Shown here: piece by piece, positions 61,075 through 64,000 of the stretch
How the letters are laid out: every line of letters begins with the position of its first letter
How positions within the stretch are numbered: position 1 is the stretch's first letter
DNA from: JACKJP01 sp050249695
GTDB lineage: Bacteria > Pseudomonadota > Alphaproteobacteria > Rhizobiales > Tepidamorphaceae
Direction: 5' to 3'
Assembly: GCA_050249695.1 (NCBI GenBank)
Contig: JBFWQA010000002.1
Coordinates: 62,001 to 126,000, forward strand
Length of the DNA stretch: 64,000 nt
Position numbers and translations under genes: made by a program
Notes under the pieces: generated by a model
What the model was told of the DNA's origin: nothing
The model's input: the letters and a program-made list of their open reading frames with translations, nothing else
Database searches by the model: none

Positions 61075-62289
61075 ATGGACAAGCCCCCCGCAGATCCGGT
61101 CGAGCTCGCAGCGGCGCTGATCCGCTGCGACAGCGTGACGCCGCGCGACGGCGGCGCGCTCGCGGCGCTCGCCCGCTTTCTCGACGCGTGCGGCTTTCAT
61201 ACGCAGATCCTGCGCTTCAGCGATGCCGGCACGCCCGATATCGACAATCTCTACGCGCGCTTCGGCACGGGGAGGCCCTGCCTTGTCTTCGCCGGCCACA
61301 CCGATGTCGTGCCGCCGGGGGATGAGACTCGCTGGCGGCACCCTCCATTCGGCGCTGAGATCGCCGACGGACGCCTCTACGGACGCGGCGCGGTCGACAT
61401 GAAGGGCGGGATTGCTGCCTTCGCCGCGGCGGCCGCGAACTATATCGCCGCCCATGACGGCGAGGTGCCGGGCTCCATCGCTTTCCTGATCACGGGCGAC
61501 GAGGAGGGCCCGGCGATCAACGGCACGGCCAAGCTGCTGGACTGGGCGGCACAACGCGGCGAGAAGTTCGATCACTGCGTGCTGGGCGAGCCGACTTCGG
61601 CGGAAACGCTCGGCGACCAGCTGAAGGTCGGCCGGCGCGGCTCCTGTTCCTTCACCCTGACGGTGGAGGGCACGCAAGGCCATGTGGCCTATCCGCACCT
61701 TGCCGACAATCCTGTGCGCGGGCTTGCGACACTGCTCGACGCGCTTTTCGCCGTGCCCCTCGACCAGGGCAGCGAGCATTTCGACCCGTCGACCCTGGAG
61801 GCCGTCGGTCTTGAAGCCGGCACCGGGGCCTGGAATGTCATTCCCGGGACCGCCACAGTTAGCGTCAATTGCAGATTTAATGACTTGTGGACTCCGGAGA
61901 CATTGAAGGCGGAACTGGAACGGCGCCTTGCGGCCGCCCGCGATGACACGCGGCACCGGCCGGACGCAAAGGGGCCGATCCGCTGGCGTCTGCAGCAGCA
62001 GGCGCGCTGGAGCCCGTCTTTCCTGACAGCGGACGAGGGCCTGATCGGCCTCGTCAAAGCGGCCGTCGCGGCGCAGACCGGAGCCGAGCCGGCGCTTTCG
62101 ACCGGCGGCGGCACGTCGGACGCCCGTTTCATCAAGGATTATTGCCCGGTCGTTGAACTCGGCCTCGTCGGCAGGACGATGCACGGGATAGACGAAAACG
62201 TTCCTGTAGGAGAATTGCGGGCGCTGAGCGCCATCTATCTCGATTTCATCGAACGCTATTTCGATTTTCATTCCCGCGGCAAAGGCTGA
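61075..62289 (+). CDS. dapE: Succinyl-diaminopimelate desuccinylase
   Basis: A 404-residue M20 metallohydrolase. Zinc ligands and neighbours: FAGHTDVVPPGDETRW, GRGAVDMKGGIAAF, TGDEEGPAINGTAKLLD and the C-terminal STGGGTSDARF. It removes succinate from SDAP to give diaminopimelate. Co-transcribed with dapD and with the following membrane-protein gene (15-bp gap). Confidence 0.96.
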   Translation: MDKPPADPVELAAALIRCDSVTPRDGGALAALARFLDACGFHTQILRFSDAGTPDIDNLYARFGTGRPCLVFAGHTDVVPPGDETRWRHPPFGAEIADGRLYGRGAVDMKGGIAAFAAAAANYIAAHDGEVPGSIAFLITGDEEGPAINGTAKLLDWAAQRGEKFDHCVLGEPTSAETLGDQLKVGRRGSCSFTLTVEGTQGHVAYPHLADNPVRGLATLLDALFAVPLDQGSEHFDPSTLEAVGLEAGTGAWNVIPGTATVSVNCRFNDLWTPETLKAELERRLAAARDDTRHRPDAKGPIRWRLQQQARWSPSFLTADEGLIGLVKAAVAAQTGAEPALSTGGGTSDARFIKDYCPVVELGLVGRTMHGIDENVPVGELRALSAIYLDFIERYFDFHSRGKG

Positions 62290-62304
62290 AGCGGCCGGTC
62301 TGCG

Positions 62305-62901
62305 ATGGCTCTCATATCGTCCAGAGACGTTCAGCAAAACCTCGCCGCCGTCTGGGCGGTGTTCCGCGGCCGGCCGGATGCCATCCGGCAGGTCGACGCC
62401 TCCTACGAGGGTTTCTGGCGCAGCTTTCTCGTCATCGTGCTGCTGATCCCGGTCTACGTGCCCTTCGTCATGTCCGAGATCGCCGCGATCAGGGGGCAGG
62501 GTCTTCTGCCGGAGGATTTCAGCCCCGTTTGGCACGGATTCGTTCGTGCCCTCAGCATCGCAGTAGACTGGGTGCTGTTTCCTGTCGTCATGCTGCTGCT
62601 GGCGCGCCCGATGGGCATAACGAGCCGCTACGCGCCTTATATCGCCGCACATAACTGGTCGAACCTGATCCTCGCCATTCCCCTTGTACTGCCGGGCATC
62701 CTTCTCGGCCTCGGCCTGATTTCCAGCGGCCTTGCCGGCATCCTGCTGATCGCGGGCCTCGCCATCTTCGTGCGCATGCGATTTGTCGTGGCGCGCGCTG
62801 CGCTGGACGTGTCCGTTGCCACGGCCGCAGGTCTCGTCTTGCTCGATTTTCTCGGCGGTCTGGCCGTCGCGCAGATCTTTGACCGTCTGGCGGGATTCTA
62901 G
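62305..62901 (+). CDS. Conserved integral membrane protein after dapE
   Basis: A 198-residue protein with five hydrophobic segments, for example FLVIVLLIPVYVPFVMSEIA and AIPLVLPGILLGLGLISSGL. It is regularly seen between dapE and truA in Hyphomicrobiales, function unknown. Confidence 0.75.
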   Translation: MALISSRDVQQNLAAVWAVFRGRPDAIRQVDASYEGFWRSFLVIVLLIPVYVPFVMSEIAAIRGQGLLPEDFSPVWHGFVRALSIAVDWVLFPVVMLLLARPMGITSRYAPYIAAHNWSNLILAIPLVLPGILLGLGLISSGLAGILLIAGLAIFVRMRFVVARAALDVSVATAAGLVLLDFLGGLAVAQIFDRLAGF

Positions 62902-62990
62902 CGGCCCGAGGCACAGGCACAAGGCAGGCCAGGGCGCCGTTCCCGTCGCCGCATGACTGCCGTCTTCCGATCCGCCGGGACGAGGGCGGC

Positions 62991-63089
62991 ATGGATTGCC
63001 GGGTCGAGCCCGGCATGGCGAAGAGGAGGGCATGGTCCGTCGCCGAACTAAAGCCTTTCATCGCCGGACGTGATCCGGCGATCCATTCC
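62991..63089. repeat. Inverted pair of REP-like palindromes
   Basis: First unit ATGGATTGCCGGGTCGAGCC then CGGCATGG (62991-63018); second unit, in reverse orientation, ATCGCCGGA-CGTGA-TCCGGCGAT (63060-63082) followed by CCATTCC. The reverse complement of the second begins ATGGATCGCCGGATC, close to the first. This arrangement of two facing palindromes resembles REP/BIME elements of alphaproteobacteria. Confidence 0.6.
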
Positions 63090-63118
63090 TCCGTCGCCTG
63101 CGGCAGACCAACGCTGTT

Positions 63119-63874
63119 TTAGGAGCCGTGCCCCTGAGGATAATCAACGCGCTCCAGATAGAGCCCGCAGGCGGGCGCCACCGGGCCGCATCGCGTGCGA
63201 TCACGCGCATTCAACGCTTCCTCCAGTTCAGCGCGCGTCCAGCGCCCCTCGCCCACCAGCTTGAGCGAGCCGGCCATGGAGCGAACCTGATTATGTAGAA
63301 AGGATCGAGCCGACACCATCAGAAAGATATCCTCGCCCTCGCGCATCACCTCGAAGCGATCAATGGTGCGAATAGGTGATTTCGCCTGACAATCGGTGGA
63401 GCGAAATGTCGTGAAATCGTGGTGGCCGACAAAGGATTGCGCCGCATCGGCCATCGCATTCGCGTTCAGCGGTTTGGCCACCCACCAGGTGCGGTTCATA
63501 TCGAGCGCCGGCTGGCTGCGCCGGTTCAGGATGGAATAGCGGTAATGTCGCGCCGTCGCCGAAAAGCGGGCGTCGAATTCGTCCGATACGCGCGTCGCCG
63601 CGAGGATGGATACGGGCAGGGGCCGCAGATGGGCGTTGATCGCATCGCGAACGGTTTCCGCGGGCCATTCCCGGGAAAGATCGGCATGGGCGACCTGGCC
63701 TCGCGCGTGCACGCCGGTATCGGTGCGGCCGGCGGCCCGGATGCGGATCGCGTCCCCGCTGAAGGCATGGATCGCCTGCTCGACGGCCTGCTGCACGCTC
63801 GGCCCGTTCTGCTGCGCCTGCCAGCCGACGAAAGGCGTCCCATCATATTCAATATCGAGTCGATACCGATACAT
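63119..63874 (-). CDS. truA: tRNA pseudouridine synthase A
   Basis: A 251-residue synthase. The catalytic Asp lies in AAGRTDTGVHARGQVAH and the conserved SARSFLHNQVRSMAGSL region is present. It modifies positions 38-40 of tRNA anticodon stem-loops. It begins 8 bp after fmt on the same strand, an expected order in this group. Confidence 0.95.
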   Translation of the reverse strand: MYRYRLDIEYDGTPFVGWQAQQNGPSVQQAVEQAIHAFSGDAIRIRAAGRTDTGVHARGQVAHADLSREWPAETVRDAINAHLRPLPVSILAATRVSDEFDARFSATARHYRYSILNRRSQPALDMNRTWWVAKPLNANAMADAAQSFVGHHDFTTFRSTDCQAKSPIRTIDRFEVMREGEDIFLMVSARSFLHNQVRSMAGSLKLVGEGRWTRAELEEALNARDRTRCGPVAPACGLYLERVDYPQGHGS

Positions 63875-63882
63875 GGCTTGCC

Positions 63883-64000
63883 TCAATAAAGAAGGTCGCC
63901 GGGGGAGAGTTTCTGGCCGAGCCGGAACGAACCGGCCTCCATCGCCTTTGCGCCCGCGCGCTGCACGACTTGCAGCCGCACAGCCCCTTCTCCGCAGGCA
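63883..64000 (-). CDS. fmt: Methionyl-tRNA formyltransferase, C-terminal end (partial)
   Basis: Only the last 38 residues are in the window. They read CGEGAVRLQVVQRAGAKAME and end SPGDLLY, the C-terminal domain of Fmt. The rest lies beyond the right edge. It is upstream of truA on the same strand, the usual order. Confidence 0.85.
   Translation of the reverse strand, partial: ACGEGAVRLQVVQRAGAKAMEAGSFRLGQKLSPGDLLY

Noticed and set aside
1..64000. CRISPR array or prophage
   Set aside because: No regularly spaced short repeats with unique spacers and no phage structural, integrase or lysis genes were visible.

Overview
The window is a high-GC, densely coded chromosome segment from an alphaproteobacterium, most likely order Hyphomicrobiales (Rhizobiales). 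Supporting features are a PodJ-type polarity factor with Sel1 and peptidoglycan-binding domains, alphaproteobacterial porins in tandem, a DUF6460 protein, a TIGR02186 protein beside a TauE/SafE exporter, and the order rpmH-rnpA-yidC-yihA-argB ... dapD-dapE-truA-fmt. The family or genus cannot be fixed from sequence reading alone. No rRNA, CRISPR array, transposase or integrase was seen. There is one tRNA (Arg, ACG).

Layout. 1-5.1 kb: a CrbS/CrbR-like two-component pair and a DUF4212 plus sodium/solute symporter operon, probably for acetate or another short carboxylate, closed by a strong terminator. 5.1-8.8 kb: small membrane proteins, a double-hotdog thioesterase, a periplasmic coiled-coil protein and a DsbA-fold isomerase. 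8.8-17.7 kb: six porin genes in tandem on the minus strand; five share the same mature N-terminus. Two of them share a 569-bp identical tract and a near-identical 3' end and terminator. Five of the six have the same unreported-looking dyad, roughly TGTTGC-N6-GCAACA, 128-162 bp upstream of the start. 18.0-24.0 kb: a fatty-acid beta-oxidation operon (acyl-CoA dehydrogenase, thiolase, FadJ-type bifunctional enzyme) next to a MerR regulator, with TTACGTTAA boxes in front of both units. 24.4-28.0 kb: podJ-like gene with a CtrA-like box upstream. 28.1-29.8 kb: TauE/SafE exporter with its TIGR02186 partner. 29.8-35.8 kb: the ligase-associated DNA damage response cluster (metallophosphoesterase, Lhr-like helicase, then divergently the exonuclease and ATP-dependent ligase). 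35.9-43.1 kb: DUF6460 protein, MATE exporter, dihydrolipoyl-dehydrogenase-like flavoprotein, YdeP-type molybdoenzyme with FdhD, and a methyltransferase.

43.1-46.7 kb is the compositional outlier: a low-GC island (sampled lines about 48% G+C) ending at the tRNA-Arg gene. It holds a three-gene minus-strand operon joined by 4-bp overlaps (unknown 363-aa protein, 134-aa acidic protein, PD-(D/E)XK-like nuclease) and a divergent gene of unknown function. This is the best candidate in the window for an undescribed, possibly defence-related system.

46.8-50.6 kb: an orphan sensor kinase, a mercuric-reductase-like flavoprotein in which the usual catalytic His is Tyr, and its VTT/DedA-type membrane partner. 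50.8-64.0 kb: the core housekeeping run, interrupted by minus-strand genes (methyltransferase, DHA2 MFS exporter, EamA transporter, LOG-family protein), an inverted pair of REP-like palindromes between the dapE region and truA, and the 3' end of fmt at the right edge.
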